Shown piece by piece: positions 47,667 through 58,838 of a DNA stretch of 64,000 nucleotides (positions are counted from its first letter, which is position 1; each line of letters begins with the position of its first letter). The notes beneath the pieces are model-generated. The model did not search any database. It was given only the letters and a program-made list of their open reading frames with translations, and was not told the origin of the DNA. The position numbers were made by a program, and so were the translations under genes. The stretch is from Strongylocentrotus droebachiensis (taxonomy: Eukaryota; Echinodermata; Echinoidea; Camarodonta; Strongylocentrotidae), in contig JAVYIG010004981.1 of NCBI GenBank assembly GCA_035222895.1, forward strand, positions 1 to 64,000. The letters are read 5' to 3'.

Positions 47667-47841
47667 GCGCACGTGGCATATACTAGTATTGTACTAGATT
47701 TAGGAAAATCGAGGTTGACGCATTCTCGATCGCCGACTGAGACGACGTGACGCATGCGCAGTGCCTTAAAATGACGTCACACGTTGCAGTCAAAGCTGTC
47801 GACGTGCAAATCTAAAAGTCCCTAATATCAAACTCCAGGTA

Positions 47842-47972
47842 CACTCTCAAAAATACGTGGTCAAAAAAATGACCACGTCGTCGTCGTTTTTAAAGGTGCA
47901 TGGTTGACTACCAAAACGTGGTTAAAAACGACCACGACGTGGTCATTTTTTGACCACGTATTTTTAAGAGTG
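47842..47972. mobile_element. 131-bp foldback MITE with CACTCTCAAAAATACGTGG termini, TA-flanked
   Basis: cactctcaaaaatacgtggt at the left is matched by accacgtatttttaagagtg at the right (one mismatch). The pairing continues through aaaatgaccacgtcg. TA lies on each side (47840-47841, 47973-47974). It starts only 18 bp after the previous element's flank. Confidence 0.88.
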
Positions 47973-48214
47973 TATAGAGATAGATTGTGACTTTTTATTA
48001 TTTATATAATAAACAGGGCTCCAGAATTGTGACAAAAAAATGTTTTGTATTTTGTATTCTCACTAGTGGATGATCATGTTAGCTGTGAGTTTAGTTCTAC
48101 CAAATTGACGCTACGTAAATTCCAAACATCAATATATATACGATCGCAACCACTTTCGGGAAATCAATCTAGGACAATTTCAATGGCCTTGCACCTTTAG
48201 AAATGTGCAAACAT

Positions 48215-48325
48215 TGCAATGGAGTATTACGTTATCCGAACATGATATACATGGGACATACAATAGGGTATTGAAAACGCTCGTGAGTTGATTTTTCGAA
48301 AATAGTTACGATCGTGTTCTAATAT
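48215..48325 (+). repeat. Dispersed repeat, fullest copy (others at 19.4 and 6.5 kb)
   Basis: It contains both the tattacgttatccgaacatg segment shared with 6.5 kb and the gggacatacaatagggtatt...gagttgatttttcgaaaata segment shared with 19.4 kb. Confidence 0.7.
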
Positions 48326-48454
48326 TCGATTCGTTATAAAACCGGGCAAGTCACGGTGAAGAATTGAAAACGAAATAAAGAAATTATTTATTTATTTCTT
48401 CGTGTTTACTTTGAAATGCAGGATAGTCTCATTCAGAGCCGCGGAGGGCATGCT

Positions 48455-48650
48455 TTAAATCCCCACTGTCCTACTTGTAGCTACTTGCTCCCTCTATATA
48501 GAAAACTTCCCCAATCGGTGCCTATTGATCCCCCATGATCCTCTTTTTCTTATGTTAGTTGAGAGCTGAGTTAATGAGCTAGCCACCTGTCAGTGACCTC
48601 GCTGTGTGGTCTAATCCCTTCTGGCCCAGTAGTGTTGACGGTCTTTAAAA
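48455..48650 (+). repeat. Dispersed repeat D, copy 2
   Basis: Matches the reverse complement of 7440-7600: ccccactgtcctacttgtag, tagaaaacttccccaatcgg, tctttttcttatgttagttg and ggcccagtagtgttgacgg. There is an extra about 30 bp in the middle (gctagccacctgtcagtgac). Confidence 0.85.
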
Positions 48651-50670
48651 GGGAGCCTGCAATGAATACGAGTTAATATTTATGTAAGATCTTCATGAGA
48701 TACGGATGCCTTCATAATTCACATTTTTAATTTTCAAAGCGAACCCGCGTACCTTCAGCATAATACTTGAGATGGCTGTATACCTTAATAAACTTCTTCT
48801 AAAAGGCCTATAATACGTATAAACAGCTTCCGGGGAAGGTTCCTTTTCGGGACGGTGTACTTTTTGTGGCGACCATATCCAAATGCCCTTCTCAGCTAGC
48901 CTAAACAGATTAACATCCGCCAATAATAGCTACTATAAACAGTCATATTTTGCCTGCCATTCAGGCTGTTATAATCCGATTTTGACGGTGAGCGCGTTGG
49001 ATACAAGAGAGAGGAAGAAGGGCTAAAGAGCCTGCAAGCATGTCGGGGCGATATCACAGCAGTAAGCCATTATTATAACTATACCGAAATCATAATCATA
49101 TTGTAAGCATTTAATTGTAGATGGGTGACGTAGATAACACAGATGGCGATCGTGTTTTCAGCTTATATTTCCTGCTCTATCGCCTTTAACTCGACTTGAC
49201 CGTGGCGCTATGGCTTCCCAATTCGTAATCTACAGCTGACTTACGAAGAAGTGAATATAAGAACACGGATTGACCTAGAAATATCATCTGATTAAAGGTG
49301 CAGGATAGGTTCAAGTTTATCTCCTTTTGGAATACCGACTTGGTAGCCTACTTTCCCATAAAATTGAGCCGAATTCCGGAAGGGGAATGCGGGGCGTTAA
49401 GTAAAACACAATAAGTGAATTACACAGAGTTGAATCCTTTGATTTCAGGGATTATACTAGATATGTATTTAGATTAAATGCTGATTTTTATTAAGTTAGT
49501 TTGCCCCATACCTTGTATTTTTGGATAGTGACGCAAGTTGTCCAGGTTGCGAGTACACGAACGTCACAGAACCTAATCTTGGCAGATTCTGTTCGCGATA
49601 TCGTGATATAGTTTACAAACGTGGTTTCGTGTCAAAAGAGGTACCAAAAAGGACAAGGAACCACAAAAATGAAGGTAATTCTTAGCTTTGAATCAACTAG
49701 ACTGCTTTAAAAAACCTTGTATCTATCTTTAGACAAAATGTCGCTCGACCCAACCGATCAACGTCAACAGTTTCCTTATCCGAGAGGAACCCTGATCGGC
49801 TCCGGTTCCGTTGCGTGTACAACCGAAGAGAGATACACGTATTGCGTTAATGTGCGATTTACGTAATCAACGACGAAGGACCTCTTGGGATATCTTTCTA
49901 AGACACCCGAAAGGCACACATCTATACACGTCTGTCAATTGAAAGGAGACTTCCGTCTTCAATTTAAAGTTTTGCTATATAGGGGCAATTGATTCAACAT
50001 GACAAACCAGATATTCAGTCTGATGGTTGGAGCGGAGATTAATGTGTGTCTTGTTTTTTTTCTCGAATGGAACTCCGCTTTATTTGGCATGAAATTAGCC
50101 ATGACATTTCTCTGAATTGGAATAGGGTTCTTAATTTGTCTGAATGTTTCCATGTCTGATGCTCGATTGTAGAATCAGCAAATAAATCTTATTTCACCGG
50201 CTATGACATTATAAAGCCAATTGTTCATTTATTCTGAAAGGCTTGAAAATATTTGTTTTCTTTGGAAAAATAATACAGTGTATGGATAAAGAAGCAATAT
50301 TATATTGTACATCTCTGTCCGACAATACCGAAGAATGTAATGTACGGTATAGTGACTGACAAATGCAGTCGTTTCGAAGTTAAGGAGTAATGAAGTAAGA
50401 ATTTTGAAGTTAAGAATTATATTCATTAAACCACATGCTATGTCAGGTATCTGTCATGTCTATTTCGAAATAAATTTTATTTTGAAATGGCTTAAATTAT
50501 TAAAAAACTACATCATTTAAATTTAATGAATTATAACGTTAAGTATTTACTGCACTAAAGATAAACATAAATCATGACTATCTCATGTTTCCATCTTTAT
50601 GACAATGTCATCCTCCTAGTTGCTGATTGATGGAGAAAGTTTGGCTTCTCTAAAACCATTGCCTTTATCG
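48651..50670. other. Intergenic; one 42-codon open frame after a possible acceptor
   Basis: At 49738-49866 an ATG frame of 42 codons follows tatctttag. Its composition is richer in C/G than its surroundings, but the peptide is unrecognised and ends with no donor. I leave it uncalled. No repeats are seen. Confidence 0.4.
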
Positions 50671-51034
50671 GAGGCGAGTTGGCTCAGTCGGTAAAGCGTC
50701 TGCCTGTCGAACCAAAGATCCCGGGTTCGACTCCCACCCAGGCGGATGACTGAAGCCTGCGTTGTGTGTTAACGTGCCCCTTCCCTTGTTCATAGATGCA
50801 GGTTATGTCAAGTGGAAAACACTCCGTCCCTCGGATAGGACGTTAAATGGAGGCCCCGTGTACAGGAGAGTCACAACCCTTGCACGTTAAGAACCCATTG
50901 CACTATTCGTATAAGAGTAGGGGGAAGCCCCGGTGTAATGGTCCACCTGCATACCCCTACCAGGCCGAGTATACGGCATCTGCAAGAATCTTCAGTATTG
51001 AAGGAGGCAGATTATCTTGAAGAAGAAGAAGAAG
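50671..51034 (+). repeat. tRNA-derived SINE, family C, full length with (GAA)n tail
   Basis: A tRNA-like head carries a consensus A box (tggctcagtcgg, 50680-50691) and a perfect B box (ggttcgactcc, 50724-50734). A body follows with ctcggataggacgttaaatg, cacgttaagaaccca and agtagggggaagccccggtg, and then a (GAA)n tail ending at 51034. At 364 bp with intact promoter boxes, it could still be transcribed by RNA polymerase III. It is not a functional tRNA, because the 3' acceptor stem is replaced by the SINE body. Confidence 0.92.
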
Positions 51035-51374
51035 TAATACATCCGATGACGTCATATTAATACCACAAACGAGGCCAGAAACATATTTCTGAGTGATAAG
51101 TCCGGACCATGTACTTCAACGAGATACATTCGTGGCTGGCAAGAGACGTGTTTCTGCTTTGTTCTCTACAAGTTTAACCTTCACATTAAACGAAAAGAAA
51201 GACAATAACACATAAAGAAGATTTTTTTTCAAATATTCTGAAAAAGCATTGTGATGTCAGAAGCTCAGATCGCACCGATTCGGTGTTAAAGATGTCAAAT
51301 TGGTGAGCTGGTGTTGATCGTTGATTGAAGCGTTGATTGAAGGTAGGTGTTTCAAACCTCCATTAGAAAGCAGC
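51035..51374. other. Intergenic, nothing recognised
   Basis: No exon or repeat was seen. Confidence 0.5.
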
Positions 51375-51486
51375 ATACACTCTTACCGGTACCTATTTAC
51401 TACCCCTGGGTGAAGAGTGGCTAAAAGACAGTATTTCAAATGGCTGTTTGTATTTGTGTGTGTATGGCGGGGGGGGGGGGGGGGGG
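51375..51486 (-). repeat. SINE family A core remnant next to a G18 run
   Basis: ctcttcacccaggggtagta on the minus strand (about 51400-51420), followed by aataggtacc, is the diverged family A core. A G18 tract follows at 51469-51486. Confidence 0.55.
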
Positions 51487-52832
51487 TGTCACTAGAGGGG
51501 AGTGGTATGGACTCGTTCAAAATGGCGTCGCAATGCCCAAAATTATCATGACCTATTCTGTAAAGTCGTATTAATTTCATTGCGTAACATTTCCTTTTAT
51601 CTAGTGTTGCCATTGTGAATTTAAACAACAGAAACCACAATTGAACTGCCTACAATATGACATTCGAGAATGCAAATGAATCTGAGATATGCCTTCTATG
51701 CTCAAAAGTTATTAGACGGGCGATGAGGTAGATATACAACCTCTATTGACACATAATATGTCCATATAATCTGTATCGTTGTTCGCCAAATAAAAGGTGT
51801 TAAAATGGGTCTACAAAGAGAGAGTGAAAAAATAAATAATAAGAGAGGAGCAAATGGAGGAAAGAATAAAAAAATTCATTATCATCAAGGGGAGGGAAAT
51901 TGGGAGAACAGGAAAAGTGTGAAAATAGCAATACTGTCGGCAAATCTCGATAAAAATCCTCTTCAGAAATTGGCCCAGCGATGTCCCTTGGTTATAGGCA
52001 TGCACGGAGGGCGGAACGGAGGGATTTCCTTATCTCATAAAGGGAAATCAACAGTCATGATCAATTTTAGTCAAAATTAAAGAACCGTTTACTAACAGAT
52101 AATAAATTGTGTGTCAAACAATTTAGGAAATACAATTTCATACACTTATATTTAAAGTAATTGTTGTAAATCTATCTTCAGAATTAGCATAAAACCCCTT
52201 TCCAATCTATATATTGCTTACAACCTTGATAAAGATATTGAACAGAAGTTTACTGAAATCATGGACTTCCTAATTTATTTATGATGTTACTTAAAGTTCT
52301 CCCCTTGTTATAGCTATAACGGTATGTATATATTAAACATGAGTCATAATGGGTCCAGGTGTATGAATTACGCACGAGTTGGCAGCAGTCACGTGTTTTT
52401 GAAGATGTCATGTGATCTGTACCCAACGAGGATTATACATGTAAGTATGCTACAAAATTCCCCCCTTTGTAATCCGATTGGGACCCTAAGCTTAACCTCG
52501 GTCACCTTGTGGACAATTAATACATCCTTTCCAAAAAATTGTCTGAGACACACGTGGGCATAGTCTTCAAGTATACAGACACCAATTACTGTTTGTTAGC
52601 ACGCATATCTAAATTGGATGATTTAAAAAAAGGAAAAACAATAAATATCAATGTTTAAGAGAATCAATGCATCTGATATGGAAAGACAAATTTGATCAAC
52701 TCATTTCTTGCAATCATGATACACCTAAGCAATGTTTATACATTTCAATGCACAATCTCATATATTTTACAATCTTTTGAAATGTAAAATCATAATGTGA
52801 CGTTAATTTAATCGAGAAAGTGATAAATGTAG

Positions 52833-52835
<3 letters not shown>
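51487..52835. other. Intergenic, no supported gene
   Basis: A 91-codon Lys/Asn-rich open frame at 51805-52080 (+) has no recognisable domain, start context or splice evidence. Confidence 0.45.
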
Positions 52836-52837
<2 letters not shown>

Positions 52838-52869
<32 letters not shown>

Positions 52870-52884
52870 GAGGGGGGGGGGGGG
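52838..52884. repeat. (AG)n followed by a G13 run
   Basis: GA dinucleotides at 52838-52866 run directly into G tracts (52867-52884). Confidence 0.9.
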
Positions 52885-53896
52885 TAGAGCAGAAAAAGAA
52901 AATAACATAATTGAAAGGAGAGTCTGAGCCATATTAAGGATCTAATTCATACCCATATCATTGACGTTTTGTTAAAGACTACTATTATAACCAACAATTA
53001 AATTATTAAACTAGAATGGAAACACGGTCTCACCTTCATTGAAAGCCGTTGAGACCTTTAACCCTACATTCAGTCCTTAAGTAGTTAAGTACAAAGAAAG
53101 GGGTAAAGTACAGTCTACTTCAAGCCCCACTCAACACAATACACACATTAGGAAAACGAGAGACATTGCACATCGGTTCTATTCATCCAAACTTTTGCAC
53201 AAACACTTGCAAATCTTTATGAATATTATGAGATAATACTGTCTACCCCCCCTATCTTAATATACATATCCTTTTGAATGAAATACAAAGTTCTGAAAGA
53301 ATAATATTATGGCAAGACCAGAAGTCTTTAATTAGCTATGCCCAAATTATGATGACACAGTTTATGTTCATGTTATAGGCGAACGGGAAAGGGGTAGGGG
53401 CAAAATATGGGGGGGGGGGGGGATTCCATATAAAAAATTAATGATTTACGCATAATGCATCATCAATGACTTATTAACACGACTTTATACATATTTGTGC
53501 TTGCTCGCTTCGGTAGCTCGCTACATTTAGAAAGATGTGAAAGTTGATATTCGACAAGACGTGACAGTCCTTCCCCTCCCCCGGTGAAATTGTGCCTGAT
53601 GGCCCATATTCACTCTTCAAATCGATGTTGTTGATAAAATTACTAATTAATGTCGGTCGTGAGTCGTTTCCTCCCAGACACGCATGGACGATATAAAAAA
53701 ACATCTTATCATGTACCCACAACTTTCCTGTTATTTTTCTTTTATCCCCATCTAAAGTAATTAATTTCATGTCGACACCATAATGAATTTCAAAGGAGAG
53801 TGAGTGAGGATATAGCGTGTATGAAGCATAGGGGCGGCACGGGCGTAGCGACGGGCGAACAGTGCCTCTCATCGAAAACCAGTAGCTACCCCCACT
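52885..53896. other. Intergenic; G14 run at 53409-53422
   Basis: Otherwise AT-rich with no gene. The 201-codon minus frame across 53474-54079 depends on the purine tract and is not credible. Confidence 0.5.
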
Positions 53897-54058
53897 CCCC
53901 CCCCCCCCCCCGAAAAAAGGGAAGAAAAGAAAAAGTGTCAAAGTAGTAAAGAAAAAAGACGAAGGAAGAGAAGAAGAAAAGAAGAGGAGGAAGAAGAGGA
54001 AGAACAAGAAGAACAAGAAGAACAAGAACAAGAAGAGGAAGAAAAAAAGAACAAGAAA
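53897..54058. repeat. C15 run followed by a purine-rich (GAA)n tract
   Basis: C15 at 53897-53911, then about 110 bp of A/G-rich sequence (aagaagaacaagaagaac repeats) to 54058. Confidence 0.9.
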
Positions 54059-56400
54059 GTCTGAGTATTTACAATACATTAGGATGTATGTCCATACAAA
54101 TATAAAGAGTGCCGTTGATAGTCATTATATTTTACAGCTAGCAATTATCAAATAAAACCGCGAATACCTATTCTTTGGTAAAGGAAGTGGTGATTACCAA
54201 TTGCTTTGGAGATCAGTAAAAGTATGAAAAAAATTCGGTGAAAGAAAGATAGAGTATGTCTCATATTTCTACCGAATCGCATTTCCGCTTGCCTTAAAAT
54301 GTCAAACGTCATAAAGCATTTTAAATTCCTAATATGACATTTCAGAAACGGCACAGCATTGTTATCACATAGAGACAAAATGGCATACAGTCAGCAAATG
54401 TATTCAAGTGAATTATTTGCAGAAACTTTGAGGAAAAGTGATTGCATAGAATTTGTATTCATTATCTCGTGAACAAATTGAAGAGGATATGTAAAAGAAA
54501 TCCACACACAAAATATCGCGATAATAATGGTAATACAAAATATCAAAACCAAAAGAACCTATGCCAGGAAACTATGAAATAATTTCTTTTGTGATTTTAC
54601 AATATATTATAATTAATTACAAATGCATGTGACTAGCTCATCGTATTTTTTCCACAAACTCAATTACATTTTGACATAAGAAGAATTAGGTAAATTTTAC
54701 AAAGCTCAGCCAAGCTTGCTGCACTATTTGATGCCAATCATGTTCTTGAAATTCCAGGCCCTATTCTTTTCACAAGTCATGAATTACCACATTCTTAAAT
54801 CTAATGGGATTGGGACCTTGGGGCATGATTTCTAGTTGTGTTAAATTGAAAAAAGGGAGAAGAAACATACCATAGACTTCCTTTTTTCTACTCTCCAAAT
54901 TTGAGTCAAATAAGACAATTATTGTGACCATTAGGTAATCATCAAACCTTGGTGTCTGCTGAATTGAGAGATTAACTGTAAGGGGCGATGCCAAAGTATA
55001 TGTATATTTCTTTTTTGTTTGTCGGGAGGGGGGGGGGCATTGGTCTATCGAAATCTGTAGCACTGGCCCAACAGATTAACAAACAAAAAAAACTCCCCTA
55101 TTCCCTGTAAAAACGGCATACGATCTAGTTAAACATTTGATTTAGGAGAGGTATCCAAATTCGTCAATATTCAAGATAAAAGATTTGTTCTTCATTTAAT
55201 GTTTGAATACATTGTTAACAGTCAGAAAATGGATTTACACAAAAGCACAAGGCTCTTACAAATAGGAAAGAGACCTTCGACTAATACATCTTTAGATTCT
55301 CAAATATGTGTTAATCCTATTAAAACACTCTTGCTTCTAGCGAAGGTGAATACAAAGACTACAAAAAGAAAAACACTATTAGTTATCAGTTTGTCACAGC
55401 TTACTATCACAATGTTCAGCGAAGGAGCTACATGTATGCAAGTGCTAATGGCACATTCGCAAAAACTTTCGAGTTATCAACTCAAGGGCGAATGCAATAT
55501 ATCCGTATGTCCAAAGAAATAATGTTCGGCTTATGCAATCATGTCACATTAGTAATGGACAATGCTAGTGCTTTAATTTTAAATTGTAATTATACTTGAT
55601 GTATCCTTGTTTTATATGCATTTAGAAATTGCGAACAATCAGCCAATGGTTGCCTTTCACATATTGTAATAACTAATAAACCATGAATAAAATCTTATTT
55701 TATGTAATTTATTGTGCAATACCTAGAAATATTTCATTTGGTATTCAGAAATATATCAACACTTTCAAAACATAACTGTGTCTTTAAAATGCATAAATTC
55801 TTTCATTTTATTCAAACGCATAAGTTACTATAAAAGGGTGAAGGGTGACCTCTCGAAATACAATGAACAAAGAAACATTACTGTTTTCTATGGATTCCCT
55901 TCGCAACATCAATCGGATACATGACCTTTCATTAATGCTATCAGACAGGATTTAAAAAAGGGTTTAGCACCATCGGCTTTGGGATTAAGCTTAGAGTCAG
56001 ATTAGATCGTTGTCCACCAATGTTGCACCAGTGATGGGTAAATTCGAGTCGCAAATAGGTCATTTAACTAACCACTTAAAAGATGGCATCGAATTTCATG
56101 GCACAATGTTTTTGTTTCGGTAAGCTAAGAACTTTTCTAAGCTTGTCATCCGAAAAAAGTTGGTTTTTGGTAAGAGTGAAAACATTATTTGTGAGATTTC
56201 CAATTCTTTGTACGATAGTTTAGAGGACATCGTAGGGTAAAGGGTCCACATTGCCCTAATTTTCGAAATATGACAAGAAGTAGCTGAAAAGCTTGGGCCA
56301 AATTTGGAAACAAGTCTGTGCAGTCCCGAAAACCAAAAAAAAAACACTGCGAGATAAGTTTCACAAATATATAGTCAGGGTATAGTATTAGATATCATTA
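54059..56400. other. Intergenic AT-rich DNA, no supported gene
   Basis: It includes a G10 run (55028-55037). The open frame at 55199-55522 (+, 107 codons) is unrecognised and lacks supporting signals. Confidence 0.45.
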
Positions 56401-56404
56401 TCTA

Positions 56405-56575
56405 CTATAATAGTAATTGTAGTAGTAGTAGTAGGAGTAGTAGGGGTAGTAGTAGTAGTATAGTAATAGTAGTTGTAATTGTAGTAATAGACTAGTAGTG
56501 GAAGTAGTAGTAGTAGTGGTTGAAGTATAAGTAGTGCATGATAGTGGTATTCGTAGCAGTAGAAGTAATATTGCA
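56405..56575. repeat. (TAG)n-rich degenerate microsatellite
   Basis: Interrupted gtagtagtag tracts over about 170 bp. Confidence 0.9.
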
Positions 56576-56583
56576 TATTAGAA

Positions 56584-58107
56584 GCAATTTATACAATAAA
56601 TTCGCTAATTTATTATCACATTCAGATTCTCGGTATATTTTCAATTAAAATGGTACGTTGTAAGTTTTGACAACTACAAAGCTTGCTCTGACATAGCAAC
56701 AACTTATGTTACCATTATGTATTCCGATGTTATCTCGATGAGAATAGCTCAGACATGGCAATGTTTTACTTTGTCACTGAAGGCACTTTGTCACCAGGGG
56801 AAAAAGCAGTCCATATATTTCAATACATTTGGGAACTTATCAATCAAACAGTATTGCACCTATCAAATATGTATGATAACATTTATTTGACACCGAACAC
56901 AAATGAACATACTATAGACACAATACAGTCCTATACATTGTCAAAATGTGTGTCGAGCGACACCTCTGCCGCACCTTAGGCACATGAACGAGAACGAGTT
57001 CCGGGACCCAGCATACGATCAGGCATCAGGTATAAGGGTGTCAATGAACAATACAAACGCCAAAGGTGAAGTGCAGATGCAATTATTCATTAACATATTC
57101 AGATTATCTGCATATTTCCAATAAAATTTTACATTGAAAGTCGTAACGACCCAAAAGATTGCTCCGACCTGGGAGGGGATCGAGATCTCCTCCCTGCTCC
57201 GACATAGAAACAATGTGTGTATGCATTATGTATTATGACTATATCTCGATCAGCTCAGACAGGGCACTGCAACACTTTGTCACCAGGCAGTAGGGGTAGA
57301 AAGAAAAAAAAGAGTTCGTAGATTTCAATACATTTGGGAACTTATCAATCAAACAGTATTGCACCTATCAAATATGAATGATAACATTTATTTGACACCG
57401 AACACAAATGAACATACTATACAGTCCCATACATTGTCAAAAATGTGTGAATAACGACACCACTGCCGCACCTCACTCACATCAACGAGAATGGGTACAA
57501 TGCAAGTTCCTGGACCCTCTTTGTGTGGAATACAATCAGACACTCGGTAAAAAGGTGGCAATGAGAAATACAAACAGCAAAGGTGAAGTGCAGATGCAAT
57601 TATTCATTAACATATTCAGATTATCTGCATATTTCCAATAAAATTTTACATTGAAAGTCGTAACGACCCAAAAGATTGCTCCGACCTGGGAGGGGATCGA
57701 GATCTCCTCCCTGCTCCGACATAGAAACAATGTGTGTATGCATTATGTATTTTGACTACATCTCGATCAGCTCAGACAGGGCACTGCAGCACTTTGTAAC
57801 CAGGCACTCGGGGAAAAAAAAGGAGCTCATATATTTAAATACAGTTGGGAACTTATCAATCAAACAGTATTGCACCTATCAAATATGTATGATAACATTT
57901 ATTTGACACCAAACACAAATGAACATAACTATACAGTCCCATACATTGTCAAAAATGTGTGTATAACGACACCACTGCCGCACCTCACTCACATGAACGA
58001 GAACGAGTACAATGCAAGTTCCTGGACCTCTTTGTGTGGAATACAATCATACAATCGGTAAAAAGGTGGCAATGAGAAATACAAACAGCAAAGGTGAAGT
58101 GCAGATC
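56584..58107. repeat. Three-copy tandem repeat, period about 495-517 bp
   Basis: Unit starts (gcaatt-attcattaacatattc) lie at 56584 (diverged), 57079 and 57596, and the third unit ends at about 58107. The anchor gggaacttatcaatcaaaca is found at 56831, 57336 and 57847. Copies 2 and 3 are nearly identical over their first half. Copy 1 is older. Identical 64-codon minus frames in copies 2 and 3 come from the duplication and show no domain. Confidence 0.93.
57161..57203. other. 27-bp near-palindrome flanked by 8-bp direct repeats (copy 2)
   Basis: GCTCCGAC occurs at 57161-57168 and 57196-57203. Between them is ctgggaggggatcgagatct plus cctccct, a near-palindrome. The same arrangement is at 57678-57720 in copy 3, while copy 1 has a single gctctgac at 56684-56691 with no insert. 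Confidence 0.85.
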
Positions 58108-58705
58108 ACACTTTCTGCTTGCTAATGCTACACAGGATAAATAGTGCACTGTTTATTCATGTTAGGTTCCCACATGTCGAAAAAAATACATACATGTAGT
58201 TTGCGCGGGAGCAGACCCAGACCAACACACAATAAATTATAAGTTATCGTCTGCAGTTGATGGACGATTGTTCGCGCTGTACATTATGACTCGTAACAAC
58301 AAGTGCTAACAAATAAATCCGTTTTTACCAAAACTGCATTTCTTCGATGGGCAACTGTTTATTAATGTTGAGTTTTCTCCCAACAAAAGAAGTCGATTTT
58401 AACAATAACACTGGAAATCATTCATAATAATGCCAGTTATGTTCATTGTCATCATAGTCTGGTGATGTTTGCTAAGTGCTTATGTTCCGGGGATTCACTT
58501 GAAGTGCTTCTGAAAGTACCTCTCTCCCAGGTAAAGTTAAATATGAAAGCATTTCGCTCCCTTCACAATGTTATTTTGATCATTCGCCCAGCTAGACCGT
58601 AAAGCAGTCGGGAAACCCCTTTGATCTTTTGCCCCAACCACTTTGCTGTCCTGAATCCACTGATCTTGCAAATAGACACAATTTCATGTTTACGGTGACC
58701 TTAAT
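58108..58705. other. Intergenic, nothing recognised
   Basis: No exon or repeat was seen. Confidence 0.5.
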
Positions 58706-58709
58706 AACC

Positions 58710-58828
58710 TAGTCACACCAACGAGACCGACACGAGACCGACAACAGACAGAACAACCGAATTACATTACCTCGTATGGCCGCGAATCAGTCGGTTTGGT
58801 GTCGGGTTGATCGAGTGAGGATATTTTA
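58710..58828. repeat. Short relative of the satellite-bearing foldback element
   Basis: ctagtcacaccaacgagacc and gacacgagaccgac at the left are answered by gtcggtttggtgtcgggttg and gagtgagg at the right in inverted orientation. Similar gtcggtttggtgtcg right ends occur at 12590 and 2926. It is about 120 bp without the satellite array. Confidence 0.6.
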
Positions 58829-58838
58829 GTATAACTGA

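Larger units (their letters stand above)
47051..47822. mobile_element. Outer TA-flanked element with GGGACTTTTAGATT termini, interrupted by nested MITEs
   Basis: gggacttttagatt (47051-47064) and aatctaaaagtccc (47809-47822) form a perfect 14-bp inverted repeat flanked by TA on both sides (47049-47050, 47823-47824), as for Tc1/mariner-type insertions. Its own sequence is about 138 bp on the left and 155 bp on the right, with gccgactga-like subterminal similarity. The middle is occupied by the family 1 MITE, which is itself interrupted. Confidence 0.85.

Noticed and set aside
50671..50760. tRNA gene
   Set aside because: The A and B boxes are good, but the 3' acceptor strand is missing and a SINE body with a GAA tail follows.
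53474..54079. 201-codon minus-strand frame
   Set aside because: Half of it is the translated purine tract and C15 run. The rest has no domain and AT-driven composition.
57019..57730. Conserved 64-aa protein present twice
   Set aside because: The near-identity is explained by the ~510-bp tandem duplication, and the older copy 1 does not preserve the frame.
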